Notes: a model not told the origin generated them from the letters alone. A stretch of 64,000 bases of DNA from Dysidea avara (GCF_963678975.1 NC_089281.1:1-64000); one strand, 5' to 3'; counted from the first letter of the stretch, positions 1-10,915 are shown. Numbers and translations are program-made.

Positions 1-867
1 CCATCTTCTCAGCATAGAAAGTGAGTTAATGGATGCATGAGCTTCGGATGCATCCGACACATCCATGAGTTCATATGATAGTGAGACAAATGCCAACGGG
101 AAATGCCCTGATGTGTGAGACAAATGCCAACGACAAATGCCCTGATAGTGAGACAAATGCTACCCAAACTTGAAGACCCAAATGAGTTTTTGGAGCATGA
201 AACGGTATGTGTGCATGCATTTCATATTTTGGATTTTTAATAATGTCTGGTCTACAGGTAAAGGAAAGACTCGCAGATGCCTTCACAGATGTTACCAACG
301 GGATCATAACAAAAACCACTGTCAACATCATTACTGCATATGCAGCAGCGGCTGTTCTATATGGAAATGGGCAAAGATCGGGGGTAATAACTAACCTAGC
401 GATAGAGGAATACAACATGCGAGAAGAAGGTGATGATGATTTAATCATCATTCCATGTCTACACCACAAAACAGCTGCACACAAACTAGCTTTGTTGGCC
501 ATCACACAAGATGTCGAAGATGTGCTGGAATACTACTATGAAAACATAAGATCAATGATTACACCAGAGGATCCCTCGTTCCAACACAATTTTTTTTGAC
601 GTACAATGGTGGAGAATATATACAGGTGTATAGACATATCAAATTGTCTCTAGCTCCAAGTGATTGTGTGCCACCACAACCAGGCTTGTATAGGATTCTA
701 GTGTCATCTGAAGCAAGGCGCCACTTGGATGCAAGAAAACACCAGAACATAGTAAAGCATCTGAGCCACTCTATGCAGACCAGCAAAACGTATTATGAAC
801 TCATGGATGTGTCGGATGCATCCGAAGCTCATGCACCATTAACTCACTTTCTATGCTGAGAAGATGG
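1..867. repeat. Inverted repeat flanking a YR fragment (arms 1-75 and 793-867)
   Basis: Bases 1-75 are the reverse complement of 793-867 with one or two differences. The right arm runs from just after the YR catalytic tyrosines into the start of the SANT-like tail. The left arm is cut by the window edge. This may be a foldback rearrangement or an inverted partial duplication of the recombinase gene. Confidence 0.8.
78..166. repeat. Short tandem repeat, about 30-40 bp unit
   Basis: Three imperfect copies of a unit containing 'gtgagacaaatgc' and 'aaatgccctgat' lie between the left inverted arm and the recombinase fragment. No coding sense is seen. Confidence 0.6.
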
Positions 868-1065
868 GGCCGTGATGAAATAGCCAAGATTACAGAGAAG
901 TGGCCGTTGTCTTTGGATACGCCTCCAAACAGCCGGGAATGCAGGGACTTCATTAAAACATCTGGTTTGAAAAGAAACAGTAGAGAAATCATTCTTAAAT
1001 GGCAACAACTTAAAACGTTTATAAAGATGTATGTACACTTGTATGATATTAATGACCTAATCTGA
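167..1065 (+). pseudogene. Tyrosine recombinase (Crypton-like) catalytic domain plus SANT-like tail, broken
   Basis: This is the third and most damaged copy of the YR family seen at 28.4-34.5 and 40.2-43.5 kb. A possible upstream exon ends at a 'gtatgt' donor near 214. The main exon starts after the acceptor 'tctacag' at 258. Motifs visible are YGNGQRSGVI (first catalytic Arg), HHKT (Lys), GLYRILVSS (second Arg) and LSHSMQTSKTYY (His and Tyr nine residues later). The frame breaks in a run of eight T at 590-597; the paralogues suggest one T is missing. A stop near 859 separates the core from a tail beginning RRWGRDEIAKITEKWP, which aligns with the Myb/SANT-like tails of the paralogues. The N-terminal region is absent or lies beyond the window. 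YRs cut and rejoin DNA through a 3'-phosphotyrosine. This copy is probably inactive. Confidence 0.75.
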
Positions 1066-1380
1066 TATGGTATTAGAATGAAATACACTCAACATACTTA
1101 TCTGAATGTTTCGTTCCAAAAAACTTTGAGCATCATCAATCTAAAGCAAGATAACATTTGTTACAACTGAAAAAATAAACAAGTTTAACATAAATTGTAG
1201 TACGGAATTCTAAATAATAATTATCAAAATCACTTTTAGTATTCTACTTCATACGCTTCCACCGAGTACTATACTTTGTGTGTGTGGTATACAAGCAGCA
1301 ACTATGCAGCCAAATACTACACAAGTGAAACACACATACCTTTAGAACACTAATCGGTCACTAGACAAAAGATATGCACA
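1066..1380. other. Unassigned AT-rich sequence
   Basis: No open frame, inverted repeat or recognisable motif was found between the recombinase tail and the satellite. Confidence 0.4.
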
Positions 1381-2850
1381 TACTCGCAAGGTGTCATCCG
1401 ATAAGGTTCACTATGATTCAGTCCTTTCCGATATTCCTGCCCAGGCTTAGCTACTATTCATTCTATGAGGAAATATATCAATTTATACAAACAATGTAAT
1501 TAAGTTGCATCACTTTATTTCATCGTGACCCCTCTATTAGAGTACTTAATTCTCTTAGATGCACTAGTCTACTGATGTGCCACAACTGAACAGAGGTCCA
1601 AAGACTAGGGTGTACATTGAATGAAAGGAATTTTACTAATGGCTGATACCTGAATTAACAAATTTAAATGGGTTCACTCTCTACTATGTCACACTCATAC
1701 ATACGATTTCACTACAAAATGCATGGTCACAAATGGTCAGTGCACAAAAATGTACTTACTTGCATGGTGTCATCCAATAAGGTCCTCTTTTCAAATGACG
1801 TTATCTCCATGATCCAGTCCTTTCCAATACTCCTTCCCAGGCTTAGCTACTATTCATTCTATCAATTTATACAAACAATGTAATTACGTTGCATCACTTT
1901 ATTTCATCATGACACCTCTATTAGAGTACTTAATTCTCTTAGATGCACTAGTCTACTGACGTACCACGACTGAACAGAGGTCCAAAGACTAGGGTGTACA
2001 TTGAATGAATGGAATTTTACTAGTGGGGGAATTAACAAATTTAAATGGGTTTACTCTCTACTATGTCACACTCATACATACGATTTCACTACAAAATGCA
2101 TGGTCACAAATGGTCAGTGCACAAAAATGTACTTACTCGCACGGTGTCATCCAATAAGGTCCTCTTTTCAAATGATGTTATCTCCATGATCCAGTCCTTT
2201 CCAATATTCCTGCCCAGGCTTAGCTACTATTCATTCTATGAGGAAATATATCAATTTATACAAACAATGTAATTAAGTTGCATCACTTTATTTCATCATG
2301 ACCCCTCTATTAGAGTACTTAATTCTCTTAAATGCACTAGTCTACTGACGTACCACGACTGAACAGAGGTCCAAAGACTAGGGTGTACATTGAATGGAAG
2401 GAATTTTACTAGTGGCTTATACCTGAATTAACAAATTTAAATGGGTTTACTCTCTACTATGTTACACTCATACATACGATTACACTACAAAATGCATGGT
2501 CACAAATGGTCAGTGCACAAAAATGTACTTACTCGCACGGTGTCATCCAATAAGGTCCTCTTTTCAAATGACGTTATCTCCATGATCCAGTCCTTTCCAA
2601 TACTCCTTCCCAGGCTTAGCTACTATTCATTCTATGAGGAAATATATCAATTTATACAAACAATGTAATTAAGTTACATCACTTTATTTCATCGTGACCC
2701 CTCTATTAGAGTACTTAATTCTCTTAGATGCACTAGTCTATTGACGTACCACGACTGAACAGAGGTCCAACGGCTAGGGTGTACATTGAATGAAAGGATT
2801 TAACTAGTGGCTTATACCTGAATTAACAAATTTAAATGGGTTTACTCTCC
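1381..2850. repeat. Tandem satellite, about 375-397 bp unit, nearly four copies
   Basis: The marker 'ggtgtcatccaataaggt' or a close variant recurs near 1391, 1767, 2144 and 2541, so units are roughly 373, 377 and 397 bp. The shorter units lack a small block containing 'gaggaaatat' or 'ggcttatacctg'. Small open frames inside the units only reflect periodicity. The array stops at 'ggtttactctcc' near 2849. Divergence between units is only a few percent, suggesting recent amplification or gene conversion. Confidence 0.85.
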
Positions 2851-4860
2851 ACTGTGCGCTGGAATATAAGGGGTAGTGTGTTTATACAATCACGTTCAGT
2901 GTGTATGTGAAACCGTACCTTCGTGTACATTTTTATGCAGCTGTGACGTTTTTTGGTTGTTTATCCCAGTGCGTTATTAACAGGAACCTAAACAAAGCGA
3001 TTTTCACCCATCCGTAACTTTGTGCTGCCTGCTCCAAATGAAACGATTTTTATAGTGCAACTGTCAGCCTGTTTGTTTATTTTTTTATTATTAACACTTT
3101 ACAGTGACCAGCACTGAAGGTCTACAACAACATGTGCTGCAGCCTTAGGATTACCTAACCTAGTTTCAAGGACTTAGACTTAATGACTTATACAGAGCTG
3201 GAAAGGTGTAACAGAAAAGGGGCCAAAGTAAGGAAAAAAATCCCTCCAACCCCAGGAATCGAACTGCAGGTCACCCAATGTCTTTGGGCAGGCTATATAC
3301 CAAATTTGAGCAAAACCACCCCAACTATTTCTGAGATATTTGTGATCGACCACGAATCAGTACAGCCAACTCCGAGGCCAACTCAACAGCAATACTCAAC
3401 GTTGATATTTGTAGCCAACTCCGAATCCCAGAAACTACAATCCTGCCTGCCAACACAGTAAGAAAACTTCTGGTCCTGTAGCTGCTGTGTTGTACACAAT
3501 CACGCATCTCTGTATGTATTCTGGAGCTCAACCATGATGCCCAAAACATCATACGTATTAGAGTGATCGCCACATAACTACGGCCATATTATGCCATACA
3601 GTGGTGTACGGCCGACATTAAAAATGTTACTTATGTACTCACTTGTCTTTCCAACAGTAGAAGACCAAACGTTCTTCACGTTTTGAAATTATATCAACAG
3701 CTGGGGGGGGGGGGGGGGGCACGTGCTTTCTGTTCATGTCGCATCGTGTGACGTCATTGAGAACGCGTGATACATAATAGTACGCTATCTGCTACATAGC
3801 TACGCGTGCCGCATTCTGCTCATTTTGTTCACCTATTGGAGTTCGTTATTAGTCCTAGTTACTTTTAAAGCCGTCAAATCAACTCATCTCTGCTTCTAAA
3901 ACCGTAAGGATCACAAATTGTGGGAAGTCTCCTTGCCATATCAAAACTCATGTCAAATTAACCCATACATTACAATTTTCCGTAAAATATTATTATGCGT
4001 AAAATCAATGTACAGCAGCCATGGAGGTAAGTTAGTTTTAAGTTACATTATTCATCATAACTCTGGTTCTGAAGGCGGTATCAAAATTGTTCGGCCGCCA
4101 TTATACACGCATAACACTCCTCTATCCGATAGTAACAAAATTTATTCGAAGCTAAAGTGTTTACAGCTTGCAAATTTACAACAAACGATGGTAAATAGCA
4201 ACTTACGCAATACAAAATCCATTGGAGAGCAAATCACGAATTTCGCGTTCTAATTAAATAGCGGAATCACGCCGTTATCATAGCGATTACGAATTTTGTT
4301 CGGCCGGAATCGGATAGAGCAATTCATAAGGAGTTGAATGATATTAAGTTTTATGGTATTTGATCGTGTCTAGTGCTTGCAATTATTGAATATACAAAGT
4401 GATGTAAAATGTATGGAGTTTGTATTGGAGAAACTGAAAAAGTGATCCATCCATCCTGAAATCTTTGAAAAAATCAGTGTTTAATCAGTCCATTTCATGA
4501 TCTAAGGGCAGAAAACAAACAAAGGACACTGGTAATGTACAATATTGTTGATAAAATGATTACTGGCTGTAAATTTGATTTAGCCATTTTTGCAATTCTG
4601 ACTTTACAAATCCCAATAACATGTTTTGATATGCAGAAACTAATACCACTGACATAATGCTAGGTGGTTAGCTATAACATGAATAACACACTTACAGGGT
4701 CATAGCAATGGCTTATCCAGGCATCATCCACAATCTATAATGTCCGGGATAACCGTTCCTAAGCATTAATGCCAAGAATTGTTGTGCACTCAAGCGAAAT
4801 TCAATCATTTTTACCAGGGATTCTGAGGGATTAACGCAACATTTATAGGGAACTAAAAGG
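2851..4860. other. Non-coding repeat-like region with poly-G tract
   Basis: No supported gene. A run of 17 G lies at 3703-3719. The stretch 3088-3124 recurs in reverse complement near 48283-48319, so part of this region is a dispersed repeat. 'ttgttcggccg' occurs twice (near 4088 and 4296) and 'ctctatccgat' (4119) is inverted at 4308, hinting at a small palindromic element. Open frames at 3183-3461 and 3918-4253 have no recognisable domain. Confidence 0.5.
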
Positions 4861-4873
4861 ACATAGGTACATG

Positions 4874-4897
4874 CCCTAACCCTAACCCTAACTCTAA
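4874..4897 (+). repeat. Interstitial telomere-type tract (CCCTAA)3
   Basis: Three CCCTAA hexamers followed by a CTCTAA variant. Unlike the tracts at 20-27 and 44-45 kb, no Penelope module was recognised next to this one. Confidence 0.8.
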
Positions 4898-5289
4898 GCT
4901 TACAGAGAAAACAGTGAGTCCCAATTTGCCATGCCAGCTGCCAGTGGATGCGCTCTGTGTCAAGAACAGGAGTAACAGTATGTTCCTGTTTGTTTGTGGC
5001 TTGTTTATATATCTGGCTTCCAAGCCACTTTATCAGTGCTTGGTTGTGTGTTCCGAAGGCCTAGTAATAAAAAGAATATGAACAAAATTGTATATTTCAA
5101 AATCTTGAAAATACGGTTTTTTCAGTTCCTTTAGTCTTCAAACTTACTAGTGGACCTAAAGGCCATCCAAATCCACTTATAAGGCTTCTTTTTGTCATTG
5201 TGGATGATTACTAAGACAGTGTTTAGGTGTGTGTTCTATTAGGATTTTAGCTTAAAACAAGCACAATCTCTATTACGTACCACTACCGT

Positions 5290-5655
5290 GGTACATGATA
5301 CAAGCAAAATGATAACTAGCTACTTTGTTACAACAAAGATGAAAGGTGAGATCGAACATCATCCTTAAAATCATCATATTGCACATAATGTTTAAGACCT
5401 GTTGGTAAAGAGTTCCAATACTGTGTAGCTTTATTTGTTGCAAAAATGACATCATCTCAGCAGGTGTCCAAAACTTTCCTTAGTTTTAATCTTGGTTCTA
5501 GTGTGGTACATATAGATAACTGAGACAGGTAATCCTGAAGCCACCTCAATACAGCATTAGACAATCCTAAACTTGATAATTGAGTCAGCGAGATGCAGTG
5601 ATCAAGACAGTGAAACGCTTTTCTCAAATCCAAAAATGCTGCTATCCAAGTACAA
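5290..5655 (-). pseudogene. LINE reverse transcriptase remnant (CR1/Jockey-like)
   Basis: Read on the minus strand from about 5655, the sequence gives FLDLRKAFHCLDHCISLTQL then SSLGLSNAVLRWLQDYLS, the RT palm region containing the first catalytic Asp. After an internal deletion and stop comes ATQYWNSLPTGLKHY near 5400-5440, resembling the C-terminal 'W..LP' tail of non-LTR RT proteins. The segment holding the second catalytic motif is gone. It is a short, dead, 5'-truncated and internally deleted copy. Confidence 0.65.
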
Positions 5656-6589
5656 AAAAATAAATAAAAATTGTACTAGTTCTTAGTCATGTTTCATAAT
5701 GCGATACATTAATTTTAGTGCGTGATGGTACTCTTTCCTTGTAATGCTGAATTCTAATCTTAAAAATGTTTATGATACATGCATGTACAGTGGTCCCTCA
5801 AACTCATTGGACGCTGGGAAGTGAAAAGTTCGGATAATAGTAGCCCTTTATGTGCCTCCCCTTCTAAAAACACTTAGCTAGTACTTGTGACACAAATAAT
5901 AATAATTAATAACAGCTTCCAGTTCAAGCATTTTCAAATTCAGTAGCTCATAACTTGCCAATTACCCTAAGTAGCAGACAATCACCAAAAGGAATAGTAA
6001 TCAAAGCAGTTTCCCATGCTGTTTGAAAACTTGAATATCGAATATCCTCTTCAGTTGGTAACAAAGGTTTTAGTGTCTGTGGTTGTCCATTGTCCAATGG
6101 TTTTTGTAGCTAACCACAGCATCCTGTATTATGCAATAGCAAATACCACAGCAATTAAAATATTTTCATCTGAAATGATCTGGTCCATTTTTATATACTC
6201 TGCATGATTCAGTGTCAACACAACAAAGTGATATCATCTTAATGAATGTAAATTCCTTGAAATGAACCAATTAACCAGCTAAGCAACCTTACAAAAACTG
6301 TGATGAGTATAATATTATATTTAATGTGTTTTAGCTAGAAGAATTTATAAGAGCTTTAAAGTGAAAACATATTTTTATTATTGCAAAATTTTACTTTTCA
6401 AAAATAATTATCTGCTGTAAGAGACCAAGAATGCTGTCACAATAATGTTAGTCATACCAATGTATATGACAGGTGGATTGTCACTCTAAACATTGATTGT
6501 GCATACAGTGAACGATGACCTTGAACTGCTAAAAGGCTTAAATTACAGGATAATTGCATGACTTTAGGTGCTCTATTCTGTCATAAACT
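5656..6589. other. Unassigned AT-rich sequence
   Basis: No supported gene. 'acagtggtccctcaaactc' near 5799 resembles the ends of short inverted-repeat elements seen at 15.2 and 28.2 kb, but a partner end was not found. Confidence 0.35.
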
Positions 6590-6592
6590 AAT

Positions 6593-6768
6593 GCACTCAC
6601 TCACTCACTCACTCACTCACTCACTCACTGAAATTGTCTGTTTACGCCAGTCAGATGGTCGGTCAGTCAGTCAGTCAGTCAGTCAGTCAGTCAGTCAGTC
6701 AGTCAGTCAGTCAGTCAGTCAGTCAGTCAGTCAGACAGTCAGTCAGTCAGTCAGTCAGTCAGTCAGTA
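6593..6768. repeat. Paired microsatellites (CACT)n and (CAGT)n
   Basis: (CACT)n covers about 6593-6629. (CAGT)n covers about 6661-6768 with one interruption, 'cagacagt'. The long open frame here (Ser/Thr/Gln repeats) is an artefact of the simple repeat. Confidence 0.9.
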
Positions 6769-6880
6769 GAAAATTTCATTAAGTATACATTTTTTAAAAT
6801 TCTGTAGAAACTTTTCAAAAGTGTTTCAGGTCAATCTGAAAGCTTATTTGGGCTTAATTTTACCTAGCCAATACTGACTC
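6769..6880. repeat. Dispersed repeat downstream of CAGT array, second copy at 33430-33560
   Basis: The sequence after the array ('agtagaaaatt', 'ttgggctt', 'ccaatactg') is closely paralleled at 33430-33560, where it also follows a short run of 'gtcag'. The CAGT array therefore seems to be the end of a mobile repeat rather than a free microsatellite. Confidence 0.55.
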
Positions 6881-7207
6881 ATCGTCGTCAGGGAAAATTA
6901 TATTTGGTCAATTTTATTTTGTGGGCCACACCTACTGCTTTATGGTCCCTACTATACAGTACTATCGCTGTATGATATGTGTGTGACCGAGTTTGCGACA
7001 AGGTGCCTTTTCCACACATTTTACATATTAGCAAACAAGCTTTTATAACAGTTGACTCCTTGCACTGATTAGATTTTTTTGTGTCACTATGTAGCCAAAT
7101 AATGTAGCATTATTCATTGAAAATTTCAGGCAATTACATAGAATGGTACAAAAGGTATGAAGCTTTAAATGTCAAATTTTGTGTGTGATAAAGGTACCTT
7201 TTCACAA

Positions 7208-7858
7208 ATCCGGTCACATAAAATATGTGACCGGATCTTGGAAAACCTACCTTTTTGGCACAAGCAAACTGTTTGGGAAAACTCAAATGAAAATTTCAAC
7301 AAATTTTTTAAAATTAATTTTTTTGCACATTTGGATAAAGCAACTATTAAGCCTTCTTGCTGTGAAGTGTCACACCCATAGCTTCTTTTTCCTAGGAGGT
7401 ATGGATGATTATATCAGACTATGTAGTAATTTAACATGCGTGGGATAACAATTAACTTACATATTGGGTGATTTGTTCAGCTGCTGGAATGGCTAAAACT
7501 TTGTCTTAGACAATGATACATGCCATTTAATTGCTGAAAAGTACCAAGAATATTTCATTAAACTATCAAAAATGTCTTTTAAAGTATTTTAGATGGTAAG
7601 AATGAAATTATTGGTAAACAAAGTGATTTGTCACTATTTTTCACCCTTAATCACTCACAGAACTCAATACATTACCATAAAAGTTAGTTTGTAATGTATA
7701 GGACAGAAAATTGGCCATATCTCAGGAATGCTTAAAGATATTAAGCTGAAACTTTAACACAAGATAGATGACTACCCAGTACCTCATTTATGCTATAAAA
7801 CAGAAAATTAACCAATGTGCCAAAGGGTAGGTTTTCCAAGATCAGGTCACATATATGA
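7208..7858. mobile_element. Short inverted-repeat element, TIR about 40 bp
   Basis: Bases 7218-7260 ('atatgtgaccggatcttgg' and onward) are the reverse complement of 7815-7857 with few differences. The left end carries an extra palindrome, 'atccggtcacata' against 'tatgtgaccggat', at 7208-7236. No transposase is encoded. Related fragments with 'ccggtcac' or 'tggtcatg' occur near 15466, 43830 and 44024. This is a non-autonomous DNA element; the superfamily cannot be assigned because no target duplication is clear. Confidence 0.55.
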
Positions 7859-8220
7859 ATACTTAAAACAGGCATTCATGGTGATTATGATGATATCAAT
7901 CCCAGAAACTTAATGAGACCGGGCATATACATGTACAAGACCAGTTGTAATTTGAGGCAATATGGTGATTGAATCACCATCCTCATGCAATAATAGGCAC
8001 TTAACTTTATGATCCTTTACACTCTGCAGATTCACAGCAGTTCAATGATGACTTCAGTCACAATGCAACAAGCTATGTCATCACAATGTGAATTCCTTGA
8101 AATGAACCCATCAAACATATACCTCAACAAAGTTCTGAGTGTATCTTTAAATGTATTTTGCAAGAATTTTATTGTACAAGGAAAGGAAATACTTTACAAG
8201 TAAAGGAAATACTAAAACAG

Positions 8221-8230
8221 TATAAAAGAG
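8221..8230 (+). promoter_or_regulatory. TATA box upstream of the endotoxin-like gene
   Basis: 'tataaaagag' lies about 100 bp before the ATG at 8322. A start about 30 bp downstream would fall near 'tatcaagtt' (8251), giving a 5' leader of roughly 70 nt. No in-frame upstream ATG was noticed in that leader. Confidence 0.55.
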
Positions 8231-8321
8231 ACGCATTCAGTCGTATTTTCTATCAAGTTTGCAGCGTTGACTCATTATCTACTAGTAAACAGCTATATAT
8301 CGTTTCCAAAGAGAAGTCAAT

Positions 8322-9167
8322 ATGGCAGGTGACCTTTTAAACAAGGGTTTAAAGACTTATGCGGCAACCTTCGCTGCTACGTTTGAAGTTCCAGTGATCG
8401 GCAGCTTAGTTAGTACACTGGTGTCTCTCTTTTGGCCTGAATCTGGAGAGGATGTTTGGGATGATATCAAAAAGAAAGTGAAGCAAGAAATAAAACATGC
8501 TTTGGATGAGTATGCCATGAAGGAGTTAAAGGATCTGCTCAATGGCACAAAAATTAATATGAAAGAGTACAGTGGAATTGATAATCCCAATGGAGACGAG
8601 AAGAAAACCCGGTGCAGCGCTATTGATGTGATGCTAAATCAGTTACAGCCAAAGTTTATGAAAGAGGACATCAATGTTTTAGCGTATTTGCCTGAATATG
8701 CTGCAATGCACCTCGCTATTAATATTGATTTATACAGATTTTACAAAACCTCTGAAAACCAAAGAGATGTTCAAAAGCTATATGACAAATACAGCAAACT
8801 ATTACACAAGCTTGTCTCCATGGCTGTTGAAGCTCGATTAAGTGAAATTGACACAGAGCCAACTTTTAATACTGACGACTATGGCTGCAAATCAGAAGTA
8901 CATTCAGATGATGACTTTTCAGTAGTAACTAAAGTAACACAGTGCGCTGAAGCCCGCGATCATCACACAGGTAAAACCATAAAGCTTGCAGCATTTGAAT
9001 ATCACACTAGGTGGGCAACCGCCATGTTTTATTCCCATAAACATAAAGTTGCAATACCTGGAGGACGTGAAAAAGTTGGCAAATGTTGGCAGCATACAGG
9101 AAAAGTGTGCGACAGCAATCTACACAATACTGGGAGGAAAATGCTATTAAACCAATTGCTTCAATGA
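8322..9167 (+). CDS. Delta-endotoxin domain I-like protein, intronless
   Basis: Single-exon frame of 281 codons starting 'caatatggc'. Residues about 22-75 read EVPVIGSLVSTLVSLFWP, then an acidic-Trp segment (DVWDDI) and an amphipathic helix ending KELKDLLNG. This order, hydrophobic central helix, WP turn, 'W..I...V...I' and a small-residue break before NMKEY, is characteristic of the N-terminal helical bundle of Bacillus Cry-type proteins. The remainder is mostly helical (LAYLPEYAAMHLAINIDLYR matches the long helix region). No domain II or III follows and no signal peptide is seen. Known Cry domain I inserts into membranes. Such domain-I-only proteins in eukaryotes are usually attributed to lateral transfer (inference). 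The last 28 or so codons look out of frame: the neighbouring frame at 9083 continues the expected helix, so a one-base shift near 9080 is likely. Confidence 0.7.
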   Translation: MAGDLLNKGLKTYAATFAATFEVPVIGSLVSTLVSLFWPESGEDVWDDIKKKVKQEIKHALDEYAMKELKDLLNGTKINMKEYSGIDNPNGDEKKTRCSAIDVMLNQLQPKFMKEDINVLAYLPEYAAMHLAINIDLYRFYKTSENQRDVQKLYDKYSKLLHKLVSMAVEARLSEIDTEPTFNTDDYGCKSEVHSDDDFSVVTKVTQCAEARDHHTGKTIKLAAFEYHTRWATAMFYSHKHKVAIPGGREKVGKCWQHTGKVCDSNLHNTGRKMLLNQLLQ

Positions 9168-9355
9168 AACATTTCATACCTTCTGATGACCATAATCCAT
9201 ACAACACAGAAGGTGCCAACAATCACCCGACATCTACCCCACCTGCTACTGATCATAACCCAGGAGGTGCCAACAATTACCCGACATCTACCCCACCTGC
9301 TACTGATCATAACCCAGGAGGTGCCAACAATTACCCGACTAATCATGTGCATTAG
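9083..9355 (+). CDS. Out-of-frame C-terminal continuation of the endotoxin-like gene
   Basis: Overlaps the end of the previous frame by 85 bp. It begins with a helix ending in 'YWEENAIKP', typical of the close of a Cry-like helical bundle, then becomes a Pro/Thr/Asn-rich tail made of an 18-residue repeat (GGANNYPTSTPPATDHNP) present about 2.7 times. The tail is probably an extended linker. The offset relative to the upstream frame implies a frameshift mutation, a sequencing error or an unrecognised splice; no convincing GT..AG pair spans the overlap. Confidence 0.55.
   Translation: MLAAYRKSVRQQSTQYWEENAIKPIASMKHFIPSDDHNPYNTEGANNHPTSTPPATDHNPGGANNYPTSTPPATDHNPGGANNYPTNHVH
9211..9345 (+). repeat. 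54-bp coding minisatellite
   Basis: Unit contains 'ggtgccaacaat', 'cccgacatctacccc' and 'gctactgatcataaccc'; two full copies and a partial third. Being a multiple of three it keeps the Pro/Thr-rich frame. Confidence 0.8.
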
Positions 9356-9492
9356 TTTTTTCCCAGAGGAGTTCAAGATGAATTTCCAAAGTACCAGTAG
9401 CCTAGAACTGTTAACTACTTAGTCACGTCTTTTTAGCTATGTACTTAGGACTTTTGTTAATTGCTGCATATTTATATTAAGTCAGTCAGGAA

Positions 9493-9833
9493 TAATGCAC
9501 CTATCAATATTATCCCCCACCTCCCCACTCCCGGGCGTAGTGTGGAAATGGGGGTGGGGATTTGACTTTTTCAAAAATCAAATTCTCCACCCTGACGGCA
9601 CAACTAGTGGTCAAATCCCCGCATAGTATGGCTGGAATACACTTTAGGAAACATGTTAATTCTTATGTAGATCGCGATTTAAAAATCGCCAAAAACTGAT
9701 TTCGAACGATCAAATGCCCCACTAGTGGGGCAGAATCTGAATTTGAGATCAAATCGCGCTATGCAAAATCCCCCACTAATCCCCTAGTAAGCGGGGAGGG
9801 GGGTAGTGGGGATTAACATTGATAGGTGCATAA
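9493..9833. mobile_element. MITE, PIF/Harbinger type (TAA target duplication)
   Basis: Ends 'tgcacctatcaat' at 9496-9508 and 'attgataggtgca' at 9818-9830 are exact inverted repeats, extending imperfectly to about 22 bp. TAA at 9493-9495 and 9831-9833 matches the 3-bp TWA duplication typical of PIF/Harbinger. The interior is a partial palindrome rich in G- and C-runs ('cccccacctcccc', 'atgggggtgggg', 'ccccactagtgggg'). No coding capacity. Confidence 0.75.
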
Positions 9834-10329
9834 CTATCGACTGTCGGCTCAATCATCAGTGCTAGGCAGATATAGTGCTAGGTAGTTCTATACCACTGCG
9901 GCGCTGCAGGCCACAGCGCAATGAGAGCCATAGACTGATCAGTAGAGCAACGTCTACAACAACCTATATAAACAAAGCCTATCATATTGGTGCAGCGTCA
10001 TCCCAAGCGTATGTAGCTAGTCAGTCTAGCCCGAACCTCAGTGGACTCTTATAATTAACTTAGACGGACTGCTGTATAAGCCAGGTGTACAATCGGCGTA
10101 TTATAGACCCACATTGAGTTATGCATACCTCAATGCGGCTGCATACTATCCTCTATTCGCTATATACGTTTCTCCTCTGCCGGCCTCTCGTAAATGACCC
10201 TGCTTTGTCCCATCCAATTAATCAATGACGTTTCTGTAATATTTTTGTTATTTCACGTGAGTCAATTGGAATAAAGTGACATCAACAATTATCTTGAGAA
10301 AGGAAAACAGTAAAAATCCCTCAACCAAA
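9834..10329. other. Unassigned sequence
   Basis: Mixed composition, slightly higher GC near 9890-9930. No open frame, repeat or motif was supported. Confidence 0.35.
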
Positions 10330-10680
10330 TCAAGAAAGAGAGTCAATCAGTTTTGTCTTAGACCACTCCTCTTCATGATCTGCATCTGAGTGAGCTGCAG
10401 AGCTAATGAGCTTGATGACATCACTATACTCAGTGTCCTTGCCTTCTAGGGATAGAACTTGGAAATTGTCGAGCACAATGACCATGTTGCTGCATCGATA
10501 TCTGTGTAAACAGTAACATTAATGTTCATGCTTTACATTTTATGCGTACATACCAATGCCATTGTTAAAGGGTGGGTAGATGTACCACTGGTTTGAACTT
10601 GTGGTATTAATTGACGACACTGACCCAGGAGACTGTTTGTCAGATATAAAAAGACATTCTTTTAGTACACTCTGCTTACT
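10330..10680 (-). CDS. Candidate terminal exons of an unknown host gene
   Basis: On the minus strand, an exon could run from an acceptor 'tttacacag' (exon start 10501) to a TGA at 10330-10332. It reads NMVIVLDNFQVLSLEGKDTE and on through an acidic, Lys-containing tail ending DSLS, with protein-like composition. A preceding open stretch, about 10680 to 10554, ends at a 'gtatgt' donor. The phases of the two candidates do not join cleanly in the frame I prefer, so the pair is uncertain. No domain is recognised. Confidence 0.3.
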
Positions 10681-10915
10681 TTGGTATCTCTCAAAACTGT
10701 TGGAGTGTTCTACATACACACATGTGACTAGCAAGGCACCCTGTATGTATACCACCCTGTCAGTGTGATCATCGGCACTCGTCTGTAGTACTACTCGTCT
10801 GCAAACTTTAGTCTAGAAGTACAAGGTAAAAGTTGCACAAATAACTAACATGGCTTACTGGAGTATGTTACTAAGTAGCTGTTCACGTCCTCAGCTATTA
10901 AAAGAATATGTATCC

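Noticed and set aside
1668-2668. Three similar 71-75 residue frames
   Set aside because: They are the same satellite unit read three times; frame content follows the DNA repeat and has no domain.
3183-3461. 92-codon frame
   Set aside because: No domain, no splice context, low-complexity Thr/Pro/Gln; inside a repeat-like region.
6558-6782. Open frame of Ser/Gln/Val repeats
   Set aside because: Translation of CACT/CAGT microsatellites; no evidence of coding.
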